This document shows, piece by piece, positions 1 to 7,688 of a stretch of 24,749 bases of DNA. A program made the position numbers and the translations under genes. This DNA comes from an uncultured Methylophilus sp. (lineage in GTDB: Bacteria > Pseudomonadota > Gammaproteobacteria > Burkholderiales > Methylophilaceae): assembly GCA_936943315.1 (NCBI GenBank), contig CAKZJM010000426.1, forward strand, positions 1 through 24,749. Reading direction: 5' to 3'. Every line of letters starts with the position of its first letter. Positions within the stretch are counted from its first letter, which is position 1. The notes under the pieces are model-generated. The model searched no databases. It was not told where the DNA came from and worked only from the letters and a program-made list of their open reading frames with translations.

Positions 1-1
1 A

Positions 2-835
2 ACCCAGCCTGAGCCATTGAAACCTGGTCAGCTGGAAGTGGCGATTGTAGGGGCGGGTGCGACGGGCGTAGAGCTGGCCGCAGAATTGCATAACACCACA
101 CGTGAGCTGGCAGCGTATGGCCTGGATAAGATTGATGCTGACCGTGATGTCAAAATTTCACTGATTGAAGCCAGTGACCGTATTTTGCCAGCGTTGCCGC
201 CAAAATTGTCTTATGCGGTAGATGTGGAGTTGCGTAAACTGCGTGTTAATGTGTTTACCGGTGAGCGAGTGACTGAAGTGTCAGCCAAAGGCATTACGAC
301 GCATAGTGGCCGTACTATTCCGGCAGAGCTCGTGGTTTGGGCGGCGGGGATCAAGGCGCCAGACTTCCTCAAGGATATTGATGGCCTGGAAACCAACCGG
401 ATTAACCAGCTGGTTGTGAATCAGGCACTGCAAACCACGCGTGATGAAAATATCTTTGCGTTTGGTGACTGCGCGGCTTGCCCTTGGTTGGGACACGACA
501 GCACTGTGCCACCTCGTGCACAGGCAGCCCACCAGCAATCCTCTTTATTGGTGAAAACAGTCAAAGCGCGTGTGGCGGGTAAGTCACAATTGCCGGAGTT
601 CCATTACCATGACTATGGCTCACTGGTGAACCTGGGTAAATACTCTACCGTGGGTAGCTTGATGGGTGCAGTGGCTGGCGGCAGCATGTATATCCAGGGC
701 CTGGTGGCGCGGCTGATGTACCGTTCATTGTACAAAATGCATTTGATGGCTTTGCACGGCATATTGGCTGTGATTGTGCATACCATCGGGCGTATCATTT
801 CCAGACGAACCGAACCGCATGTGAAACTGCACTAA
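2..835 (+). CDS. ndh: Type II NADH dehydrogenase (NAD(P)/FAD-dependent oxidoreductase), 5'-truncated
   Basis: This is the C-terminal part of a single-subunit flavoprotein that passes electrons from NADH to quinone at the inner membrane without pumping protons. The reading frame is open from base 2, so the true start lies left of the window; the TTG at 17 is internal. Near the window edge is a second dinucleotide-binding fold with the glycine motif VGAGATGVEL (NADH site). Later comes FAFGDCAA, the C-terminal FAD-contacting motif of this family. The last 40 residues or so are hydrophobic and basic (MHLMALHGILAVIVHTIGR), as expected for the membrane-binding tail of NDH-2. The gene is followed at once by a strong hairpin terminator. 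Other FAD-linked pyridine nucleotide oxidoreductases share the two motifs, but the tail and overall pattern favour NDH-2. Confidence 0.85.
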   Translation, partial: TQPEPLKPGQLEVAIVGAGATGVELAAELHNTTRELAAYGLDKIDADRDVKISLIEASDRILPALPPKLSYAVDVELRKLRVNVFTGERVTEVSAKGITTHSGRTIPAELVVWAAGIKAPDFLKDIDGLETNRINQLVVNQALQTTRDENIFAFGDCAACPWLGHDSTVPPRAQAAHQQSSLLVKTVKARVAGKSQLPEFHYHDYGSLVNLGKYSTVGSLMGAVAGGSMYIQGLVARLMYRSLYKMHLMALHGILAVIVHTIGRIISRRTEPHVKLH

Positions 836-851
836 TTAATTCACAGCAAAT

Positions 852-878
852 AAAAAGGGCGCATCAAGCGCCCTTTTT
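852..878. terminator. Bidirectional intrinsic terminator between ndh and lplT
   Basis: A perfect 11-base-pair inverted repeat (AAAAAGGGCGC, loop ATCAA, GCGCCCTTTTT). Its T-rich arm is followed by ATTTTTG on the + strand, and its A-rich arm gives a T run on the - strand. It sits between two convergent genes and can end transcription from both sides. Confidence 0.9.
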
Positions 879-890
879 ATTTTTGTATGT

Positions 891-2057
891 TTACTGCTGG
901 ATATGTTTGCGGTAAACCAGCGTAATCAACGACATGCTCACGATGATAAACACGCCAAAAATGGCCACAATGGTATTGATGTCCAGTTTGGCGCCGACCA
1001 TCCAGGTATAAGCACCCAGTAGCAGCAAGATGCCTATGTTTTCGTTGAAGTTCTGCACGGCAATCGAGTGACCGGCGCCCAGCAAGTGATGGCCCCGGTG
1101 TTGCAATAGTGAGTTCAAGGGCACCAAGAAATAACCAGATAAGACACCGATCACAAACAGCAGCACCCCCGCCAGAATGGGGCTATGAATCACGATCATA
1201 CTGATGACCAGAATACCCATATAGATACCGGCAGGGAGTACCTTGACGGCGTTTTCTAGTTCTACGTAACGCGAAGCAATGACTGAGCCTGCCGCGATAC
1301 CCACTGCCAGAATAGCAATCAAATAGGTAGCTTCTTGCTGCGAAAAACCTAGCCGGATATCCGCCCATTGCAACACGACAAATTGCAGGGTGGCCCCTGC
1401 GCCCCAAAACAAGGTCGTCACCGCCAGCGAAACCTGCCCTTGTGGATCTTTCCATAAGGTAATAAAGGCGTGCCAAAAGTCCCTGAGCAAGAACCACAGG
1501 GTTTTTTGCTCAACCTTATGGTCAATCGGCACTTTGGGAATGTAATAGTTAAAGGCTGCTGCCAGCAGATAGAGCAGCATGATGCAGGCAATGCCCATGT
1601 AGGGGTTGTTGGCCGACAATGTAGAGCCTAGCACGGGTCCTAAAATAATCGCTGATACAGTCGTCCCTTCCATCCAGGCATTGGCTTTAATCAGCAAGTG
1701 CGAAGGCAGCATTTCGGTGAGGATGCCGTATTTGGCAGGAGAATAGGCCGCCGCACCCACGCCCACCATGGCATAAGCATATAAAGGAGGCACGCCGACC
1801 AATGCCATCAAGCAGCCAATAAATTTCAGGCCGTTGCTCAAGAACATCACCCGCCCTTTGGGTAAGGCGTCGGCAAAGGGGCCGACAAAAGGCGCGAGCA
1901 GGATGTAGGAGATGACAAAGAACTCCCGCAACAACGGTTCGTGCCAGCTAGGCGCATTGAGCTTAGCCAGCAACGCAATCGCTGCAAACAGGAGTGCATT
2001 ATCAGCGATTGCCGATAGGAACTGGGCAATCAGTAAGGTGTAAAAGCCTTTGACCAT
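891..2057 (-). CDS. lplT: Lysophospholipid transporter LplT (MFS family)
   Basis: A 388-residue inner-membrane protein of the major facilitator superfamily. It matches LplT closely: near the start it reads QFLSAIADNALLFAAIALL, then LAPFVGPFADALPKGRVM and GVGAAAYSPAKYGIL, all hallmark stretches of LplT, and the length is close to the E. coli protein (about 397). LplT flips lysophospholipids, chiefly lysophosphatidylethanolamine, across the inner membrane for re-acylation by Aas. It lies 21 bases after the phoH-like gene on the same strand and is probably the last gene of that run, ending at the two-way terminator. No acyltransferase/acyl-ACP synthetase (aas) gene, its usual partner, is in the window. 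The ATG start has no clear ribosome binding site. Confidence 0.9.
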   Translation of the reverse strand: MVKGFYTLLIAQFLSAIADNALLFAAIALLAKLNAPSWHEPLLREFFVISYILLAPFVGPFADALPKGRVMFLSNGLKFIGCLMALVGVPPLYAYAMVGVGAAAYSPAKYGILTEMLPSHLLIKANAWMEGTTVSAIILGPVLGSTLSANNPYMGIACIMLLYLLAAAFNYYIPKVPIDHKVEQKTLWFLLRDFWHAFITLWKDPQGQVSLAVTTLFWGAGATLQFVVLQWADIRLGFSQQEATYLIAILAVGIAAGSVIASRYVELENAVKVLPAGIYMGILVISMIVIHSPILAGVLLFVIGVLSGYFLVPLNSLLQHRGHHLLGAGHSIAVQNFNENIGILLLLGAYTWMVGAKLDINTIVAIFGVFIIVSMSLITLVYRKHIQQ

Positions 2058-2078
2058 TAAAAACGAGCAGACTGGCGT

Positions 2079-3473
2079 CTACAAGACCTCTGCTGCAAAA
2101 TCGGCCAGGCGTGAGCGTTCGCCGCGGACTAAGGTGATGTGGCCGTTATGAGGCCAATTCTTGAAACGGTCAACCACGTAAGTCAGGCCTGAGCTACCCT
2201 CAGTCAGGTAGGGGGTATCAATTTGGGCGATATTGCCCAAACATACCACCTTAGTGCCTGGGCCTGCACGCGTAATCAGCGTTTTCATTTGTTTAGGCGT
2301 CAGGTTTTGTGCTTCGTCAATAATAAGGAACTTGTTGAGGAAGGTGCGGCCACGCATGAAATTCAAGGATTTGATCTTGATGCGTGTGCGAATCAGGTCT
2401 TGAGTCGCAGCGCGACCCCATTCACCGACATCTTCATCGGTTTTGTTGAGCACATCGAGGTTGTCTTCGAGTGCGCCCATCCAGGGAGCCATTTTCTCTT
2501 CTTCAGTGCCTGGCAAAAAGCCGATGTCTTCACCCACGGGTACGGTCACGCGTGTCATGATAATTTCTGAGTAGCGTTTTTTATCCAGTGTCTGCGTCAG
2601 GGCTGCGGCCAATGTTAGCAGCGTTTTCCCGGTCCCGGCCTGGCCCAGCAATGTGACGAAGTCAATGTCTGGATCCATCAGCAAATTCAGCGCAAAATTT
2701 TGTTCGCGGTTACGCGCGGTGATCCCCCAAATACTGTGTTTTGGGTTTTGGTGGTCTTGAACCACTTCAAGCACAGCAGCGTTATCTTCGATCTTGCGGA
2801 CAATGGCGTGGAAGGGCTTGTTGTATTCGTAAAACACAAACTCGTTCACGAGCAATGATTTCACGATCGGGCCGCTGATTTTATAAAACATGCGGCCAGA
2901 TTCCTGCCAGGAGTGCATATCTTTGCTGTGCGCCTCCCAGAAATCTTCAGGCAGTTCGCGTAAGCCGGTGTACAGCATGTCGCTGTCTTCAAGCACCTTG
3001 TCATTGAAGTAGTCTTCTGACGGCACGCCCATGGCACGGGCTTTAATCCGGATATTGATATCCTTACTGACCAGGATGACGCTACGTTTTGAGTGTTGCT
3101 TTTTCAGTGACAGTGCAACGCTGATAATCTGATTGTCTGCCTTGCTGCCCGCCAAGCCTGGCAGGTCTGTAGGCACATGCTCCATCTGGAAAAACAGCTT
3201 GCCGGTCAGGTGGCGATTGCCCTGGATCCCTAGCGGACAACCTTCTTCCAGTTTGTCGGTGTCTATGCTGCCGATGATCTCTTCGAGAAAGCGGCTGGCC
3301 TGGCGCGCGTTACGGGCAACCTCGGTCAAGCCCTTTTTGTTATTGTCTAGTTCTTCCAATGTCACCATTGGCAAATAAACATCATGCTCTTCAAACCTGA
3401 ACAGCGACGATGGGTCGTGCATCAGGACATTGGTATCAAGAACAAACAGCTTGGTGTGTGGAGCACGGGCCAT
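2079..3473 (-). CDS. PIN-PhoH fusion ATPase (PhoH2-like RNA helicase/RNase)
   Basis: A 464-residue cytoplasmic protein with two domains. Residues 1 to about 150 form a PIN nuclease domain, beginning KLFVLDTNVLMHDP with the first catalytic Asp; further acidic residues follow (LEELDNNKKG). Residues from about 240 form a PhoH ATPase with Walker A GQAGTGKT (277-284) and Walker B FLIIDEAQN (Asp386-Glu387). The PIN-PhoH2 architecture is known to give ATP-dependent RNA unwinding and cleavage. Mycobacterial PhoH2 is paired with a small upstream antitoxin-like gene; here the preceding gene is the peroxiredoxin, 11 bases away, so no antitoxin partner is seen. The start follows a modest Shine-Dalgarno-like AAGTGA. 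This protein differs from the phosphate-starvation PhoH found next to ybeY, which lacks the PIN domain. Confidence 0.9.
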   Translation of the reverse strand: MARAPHTKLFVLDTNVLMHDPSSLFRFEEHDVYLPMVTLEELDNNKKGLTEVARNARQASRFLEEIIGSIDTDKLEEGCPLGIQGNRHLTGKLFFQMEHVPTDLPGLAGSKADNQIISVALSLKKQHSKRSVILVSKDINIRIKARAMGVPSEDYFNDKVLEDSDMLYTGLRELPEDFWEAHSKDMHSWQESGRMFYKISGPIVKSLLVNEFVFYEYNKPFHAIVRKIEDNAAVLEVVQDHQNPKHSIWGITARNREQNFALNLLMDPDIDFVTLLGQAGTGKTLLTLAAALTQTLDKKRYSEIIMTRVTVPVGEDIGFLPGTEEEKMAPWMGALEDNLDVLNKTDEDVGEWGRAATQDLIRTRIKIKSLNFMRGRTFLNKFLIIDEAQNLTPKQMKTLITRAGPGTKVVCLGNIAQIDTPYLTEGSSGLTYVVDRFKNWPHNGHITLVRGERSRLADFAAEVL

Positions 3474-3484
3474 AGAAAATCACT

Positions 3485-3955
3485 TTATGAGTGGGAAGAC
3501 TGGATGCTGGCATATACCTCAGCGGCATGACCATCCACTTTGACACCCCGCCATTCGCGGACGATGGTGCCTTGTGGGTTAATTAGAAATGTACTGCGCT
3601 CGATACCACGTACTTGTTTGCCGTACATGTTTTTCATTTTGATGACATCGAACGCCAGGCAAGCGGTTTCGTCAGCGTCAGAAATCAATTCAAACGGAAA
3701 GCTGTATTTTGCCTTGAAGTTTTCATGAGATTTGAGGCTGTCGCGTGAAATGCCAAAAATCACGGCATTGGCGGCCACAAACTGTTCATGCAGATCACGG
3801 AACTGCATGCCCTGCGTGGTACACCCTGGCGTTGCATCTTTGGGATAAAAATAGAGAACAAGAAACTTACCTAAATAGTCTTTGCTATTAAATTGCAGGC
3901 CGGAGGTGGCCGGTAAGGAGAGTTCTGGAACAGGTGAATTCAACATATTAGTCAT
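3485..3955 (-). CDS. bcp: Thioredoxin-dependent thiol peroxidase (Bcp/PrxQ peroxiredoxin)
   Basis: A cytoplasmic peroxiredoxin of about 156 residues that reduces hydrogen peroxide and organic hydroperoxides with electrons from thioredoxin. The active site is FYPKDATPGCTTQ, with the peroxidatic Cys at residue 45. E. coli Bcp has a second, resolving Cys five residues later; here that place is Met50. Cys99, in the context DADETAC, matches another Cys of E. coli Bcp and is the only other Cys. I chose the ATG at 3955; a GTG three codons upstream and an ATG three codons further in are alternatives. The gene follows the histidine kinase by 86 bases, with no terminator visible between, and precedes the phoH-like gene by 11 bases, a pairing I recall from other betaproteobacteria. 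Confidence 0.9.
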   Translation of the reverse strand: MTNMLNSPVPELSLPATSGLQFNSKDYLGKFLVLYFYPKDATPGCTTQGMQFRDLHEQFVAANAVIFGISRDSLKSHENFKAKYSFPFELISDADETACLAFDVIKMKNMYGKQVRGIERSTFLINPQGTIVREWRGVKVDGHAAEVYASIQSSHS

Positions 3956-4041
3956 GACAATCACTTAATCACATTGTTGATAAAAATACAAAATTAAGCA
4001 AGCACAAAACGCAAATTCTCATCAGTCTTTAAGCGCGCAAA

Positions 4042-5517
4042 TTATTGCGGCAAAGTGATGACAATCCGCGTGCCGGTGCCTGCATTGCTTTCGAATGACA
4101 TCGCCCCGCCAAGTTCTTCGCACACCTTGAAGGCAAACGGGATACCAAGCCCTGTGCCGAAGCGCTTGGTGGTCGGGCCTGGGGTCAGCGCATGTGGGTC
4201 CGGTTTAAACGGCATGCCCGGCCCCTGGTCAATGATCACCAGCGTTAACAGGTTGTTTTCAAGGTGGCATGCAAGCTGTATCTCGCTGCCTTTGGGCGAT
4301 GCTTCCGCAGCATTTAAGAGCAGGTTGTAAAGCATTTGTTCCAGCAGGTGCTCGTCGGTCAATATCAGGCGTTTGATATTGGCACTGTCTTCGGTGACTT
4401 TGATCTGCTTTTCATTGAGTTTGGGTTGCAGGGTGGTCAGGGCGCCCTGCACAATAGAAGAAAGCAGCAACTGGTTTAACATCGGTTTGATCGGGTGCAG
4501 GTAAGACAGTAGACTGCCGGTCCAGCGTTCCAGCCGGTCTACCGTATGCATAATGCCTTGTATTGATTCAAGCGTATCTTTATCCAGCAGTGGGTCATCA
4601 ATCACTTGCGCCGTGGCACGAATGCTGGCCAGCGGATTGCGGATATTATGGGCCAGCATGGGAACAAGCAGGCCAAGTGCGGCCTGTTTTTCACTTTTAA
4701 CCAGCGCATCCCGGCTGGCGGCCAGGTCTTCCGCCATTTTGTTGATCTCCCTCGAAAGAACAGCCAGTTCTTCGGCGCCCGCCTCGGGCACCTGATGGCT
4801 CAGGTTGCCGGTACTGATGGCGTTGGTTGCCTGCATGATGTCGTTGATCGGCCTGACAATGGAGTTCTTCAGGATCCGCCGCGAATACACAATCAGGATG
4901 CAAGCCAATATCAATGGCATCGAAAGCACGGCAATTGAATTGCTTCGAGCTTCGTCCAGCCGGTGCTTGATTTCGCCCTGCTTGACCATGAGCAGGTATT
5001 CGGCCCGTTTGGACACTTCTTCGTAGTGCCTGAAGATGCCCGTTTCAATGTCCTGATAAATCGACTTTTGCGCTTTGCGGTCGGGGTTGTTTTGGTAACG
5101 GTAAAATAGGGTAGGCGCTTCGTTTACCAGGCTGCGGTATTTACGCTCAATCTCAATGAGTGCATCACGTTCCTGCTGGTCAATCGCAATATTCTGCAAG
5201 CGCTCTAAATGGTCCAGAATCGACGTGGTGTACTGGTTATATTCACGCAATGCATTTTCCTCTTGCAAGAAAAACGCATCGAATAGTTCTTTGGTTTGGC
5301 GGTAGAGGTCACCGCGTACCAGGTAGATTTCCTGGATGACGAAATTAATACGTTGTGATTGTTTAGAGGCCTTGTCCCACAGGTATATCCCATAACCACC
5401 GCTGGCAACCGCCAGAATAATTAATGCAATGAAATACAGGTCATGGAACAGCAGCAGATGCCGGAGTGGCTTGTCGTGGGCACCACTGGCTGATGAGGGT
5501 CTGTGCTTGAAAAACAT
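4042..5517 (-). CDS. Sensor histidine kinase (4-helix periplasmic sensor, HAMP, HisKA, HATPase)
   Basis: A 491-residue inner-membrane two-component sensor kinase. A first membrane helix lies at about residues 25-47, followed by an all-helical, charged periplasmic region of about 150 residues that looks like a four-helix-bundle sensor. A second membrane helix lies at about 197-216 and a HAMP linker at about 218-272. The phospho-acceptor box is MLAHNIRNPLASIRA with His290. The ATPase domain shows the N box (NLLLNAAEAS), G1 (DQGPGMP) and G2 (GTGLG). The residue after the phospho-acceptor His is Asn where most HisKA kinases have Glu or Asp. The ATG lies 6 bases after the tonB-like stop, so the two genes form an operon. 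No response regulator is encoded nearby, so the partner and signal are unknown. Confidence 0.88.
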   Translation of the reverse strand: MFFKHRPSSASGAHDKPLRHLLLFHDLYFIALIILAVASGGYGIYLWDKASKQSQRINFVIQEIYLVRGDLYRQTKELFDAFFLQEENALREYNQYTTSILDHLERLQNIAIDQQERDALIEIERKYRSLVNEAPTLFYRYQNNPDRKAQKSIYQDIETGIFRHYEEVSKRAEYLLMVKQGEIKHRLDEARSNSIAVLSMPLILACILIVYSRRILKNSIVRPINDIMQATNAISTGNLSHQVPEAGAEELAVLSREINKMAEDLAASRDALVKSEKQAALGLLVPMLAHNIRNPLASIRATAQVIDDPLLDKDTLESIQGIMHTVDRLERWTGSLLSYLHPIKPMLNQLLLSSIVQGALTTLQPKLNEKQIKVTEDSANIKRLILTDEHLLEQMLYNLLLNAAEASPKGSEIQLACHLENNLLTLVIIDQGPGMPFKPDPHALTPGPTTKRFGTGLGIPFAFKVCEELGGAMSFESNAGTGTRIVITLPQ

Positions 5518-5523
5518 GGATGG

Positions 5524-6300
5524 CTAACTGGCAAGCTTGAAGCTCACCGTCACAATAATGTTATTGATTTTGCCGCGCAGAATCTCGGTGAAATGCTGTT
5601 TTAATTGAGACTTTTGTGCAGCGCTGATAGCCGCGTCATCAATGGCTTTGTTGCCACTGGATTCGACGATTTCGATCCCTGTGATATTGCCATGGTCATC
5701 CATATTGATGCTGAGTTTCACATCTCCTTCAATGCCCCTGTCCTGGGCAATTCTGGGGTAGCGCTGGTTTTTCTTAAGCTCACGGTGCGCCGCACTTCTA
5801 AACGCATTGCGTGCCGCATCAATGTCGCCTTCACTTGGACCTGCCTTGACCGGCTCAGGCGGTGGCGCTGGCGGGGCAGGGGGAGGAACAACCACTTCCG
5901 GTTTTGCCTCGCTAGCGGTTGGTTTGGCAGCGATCACGGGCGGCGTAGGCGATTCAACCACCGGGCGTGGCGTCTCTACCACAGGTTCCGGCGAGGGTTT
6001 TTGTGGCATCGGCTCGTGTTTGACCGGTTTGGGCTCTGGCTTCACCGGTGTGGGTTGTGGCTTGAGTGGTTCTGGCTGGGGTTTGGGTGGCGTAGGTTGT
6101 GGCTCAGCCGCAGGTTGCACCGGCGCGGGCGGTTGCTCTTTCACCAGCTCAATGCGGATTTCCTGCTTTTTGGGGGGCGGAAGGTCATAGTCTGGCTTAG
6201 GCAGTGTAAACATCATCAATGCATGAATCAGAAGCGAAGCAATCAGGCACCACTCTAATAGATGATTGAACTGTTTTGACTCTTTTAAAACGGCTTGCAC
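5524..6300 (-). CDS. TonB-family energy transducer
   Basis: A protein of about 258 residues that transmits the proton gradient, through ExbB/ExbD, to outer-membrane TonB-dependent receptors. It has one N-terminal membrane helix containing SLLIH, the Ser-x3-His pattern that TonB uses to contact ExbB/D. Next comes a long Pro/Lys/Glu-rich spacer (PKPQPEPLKPQPTPVKPEPK and similar) to span the periplasm. The C-terminal TonB domain reads RYPRIAQDRGIEGDVKLSIN, then IEIVESSGNKAIDDAAISA. I prefer the GTG at 6300, which has AAGGA seven bases upstream; a GTG at 6327 would add nine residues. exbB and exbD are not in the window. The histidine kinase gene follows after 6 bases. The substrate of the receptor it energises cannot be told from here. 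Confidence 0.87.
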   Translation of the reverse strand: MQAVLKESKQFNHLLEWCLIASLLIHALMMFTLPKPDYDLPPPKKQEIRIELVKEQPPAPVQPAAEPQPTPPKPQPEPLKPQPTPVKPEPKPVKHEPMPQKPSPEPVVETPRPVVESPTPPVIAAKPTASEAKPEVVVPPPAPPAPPPEPVKAGPSEGDIDAARNAFRSAAHRELKKNQRYPRIAQDRGIEGDVKLSINMDDHGNITGIEIVESSGNKAIDDAAISAAQKSQLKQHFTEILRGKINNIIVTVSFKLAS

Positions 6301-6422
6301 GCCACTATCCTTATGATTAACCCCCACTACGACCCATAACTATAAGCTATTTTTGATGGTTCATGCCAGCGTGACTCACGTTAACAGATTTAGTAGTTGG
6401 GTTTGTTGATGTGGAACGTGGT

Positions 6423-7688
6423 TTAGCAGATGCCGTAAAAAGGTTGCACCTCAACCAGTGAGCCTCTTTCCAGCGAGCCTGTGTGTTCATCCAGCACAAT
6501 AAAGCAATTGGCCTGGCTCATGCTGCTCAAGATGCCGGAGCCTTGTCCGCCAGTGGTTTTCACCTTCCAGTGCGGGCCCTCTTTAAAAAGAATGCCGCGT
6601 TGAAACTCAGTGCGCCCGGGCGCTTTTTTGATTGCATCCACGCATTCAACCTGAAAGGTGGGGGTAGGCATGGCATTAGCGCCCATTAAGTGTTTGAGAG
6701 CCGTCTGCACAAACTGGTAAAACGTGACCATGGTCGAGACCGGATTGCCCGGCAGGCCAAAATAATGCGACTGGCCGATTTTGCCGTAAGCCAGCGGACG
6801 GCCTGGCTTCATGTTGATTTTCCAGAACAAGACTTGCCCATGCTTGGCCAGCAATTGCTTCATAAAATCGGCTTCGCCCACCGACACCCCGCCGCTGGTA
6901 ATGACAACATCGTGTTTTGCGGCGGCTGTGAGCAACATGTTTTCGAGTGCTGCAGGGTCGTCAGCCACATTACCCAGGTCATGCATCTCCACCCCCAGCG
7001 CCTGGCACATGCCCCATAGGCTATAACGGTTGCTATCGTAAATTTGCCCGGTTTGAAGGGGTTGGCCCACGCTCACAAGCTCGTCACCATTGCTAAAAAA
7101 GGCCACTTTCAAGCGGCGGTAAACCTGGACTTCAGCAATCCCCAATGAAGCGAGTAAGCCCATATCGGCCGGTTGCAGTTGGTGGCCACGGCTCAATACC
7201 GTTTGTCCAATCGCGATATCTTCGCCAGTCAGGCGGATGTTGGCACCCACGGGCGGGACTTTGGTGAGTGTGATCATCTCCCCTTGAGTGGTGGTATGTT
7301 CTTGCATGACCACGGTATCCACCTCCGCCGGAATCACTGCGCCCGTCATGATCTTGATGCAGCCGCCGGGCGGCAATGATCCTGTAAACGGCTTGCCCGC
7401 AAAGGCGGTGCCTGCCACTTTCAAAGGCTGCTGCGCTTCTGCATGCCTAAAGGCAAAACCGTCCATGGCAGAATTATTGTGACCAGGCACATTCATGGTA
7501 GAAGTCACATCGGCAGCCAGGGTGCGTCCAAGCGATTGTTTAATCGAGAGGATTTCGGTTTCCTCCACCGGTGACAAAAACTGCTGGATGTACTGCCGTG
7601 CTTGCGTTACTGACATGGCATTGGGGTCGTAGTCATCCGCGCACGAGGGATTGCTGGCGAGTTGTTGTAAAAGATCGTGGTTACTCAT
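6423..7688 (-). CDS. moeA: Molybdopterin molybdenumtransferase MoeA
   Basis: A 421-residue cytoplasmic enzyme that inserts molybdate into adenylylated molybdopterin, giving Mo-molybdopterin. It shows the MoeA order: the N-terminal region (SIKQSLGRTLAADV, then MDGFAF), the MoCo-binding core with ITSGGVSVGEADF (Ser265 to Gly271), then GKIGQSHYFGLPGNPVSTMV and a C-terminal beta domain. The length is normal. The ATG overlaps the stop of the mobA reading frame (ATGA), so translation was probably coupled to mobA. Because the 5' half of mobA now stops about 260 bases earlier, that coupling may be impaired. Formate dehydrogenase in the divergent operon is an obvious client. Confidence 0.95.
   Translation of the reverse strand: MSNHDLLQQLASNPSCADDYDPNAMSVTQARQYIQQFLSPVEETEILSIKQSLGRTLAADVTSTMNVPGHNNSAMDGFAFRHAEAQQPLKVAGTAFAGKPFTGSLPPGGCIKIMTGAVIPAEVDTVVMQEHTTTQGEMITLTKVPPVGANIRLTGEDIAIGQTVLSRGHQLQPADMGLLASLGIAEVQVYRRLKVAFFSNGDELVSVGQPLQTGQIYDSNRYSLWGMCQALGVEMHDLGNVADDPAALENMLLTAAAKHDVVITSGGVSVGEADFMKQLLAKHGQVLFWKINMKPGRPLAYGKIGQSHYFGLPGNPVSTMVTFYQFVQTALKHLMGANAMPTPTFQVECVDAIKKAPGRTEFQRGILFKEGPHWKVKTTGGQGSGILSSMSQANCFIVLDEHTGSLERGSLVEVQPFYGIC

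Noticed and set aside
5605..6258. A 217-residue open frame on the + strand opposite the tonB-like gene
   Set aside because: It is the antisense shadow of the Pro-rich spacer; its Trp/Arg/Phe-rich composition is unlike any protein and it has no sensible start context.
6370..6380. Short inverted repeat CGTGACTCACG between moeA and the tonB-like gene, considered as an operator or terminator
   Set aside because: The loop is one base, there is no T run, and it is too short to separate from chance.
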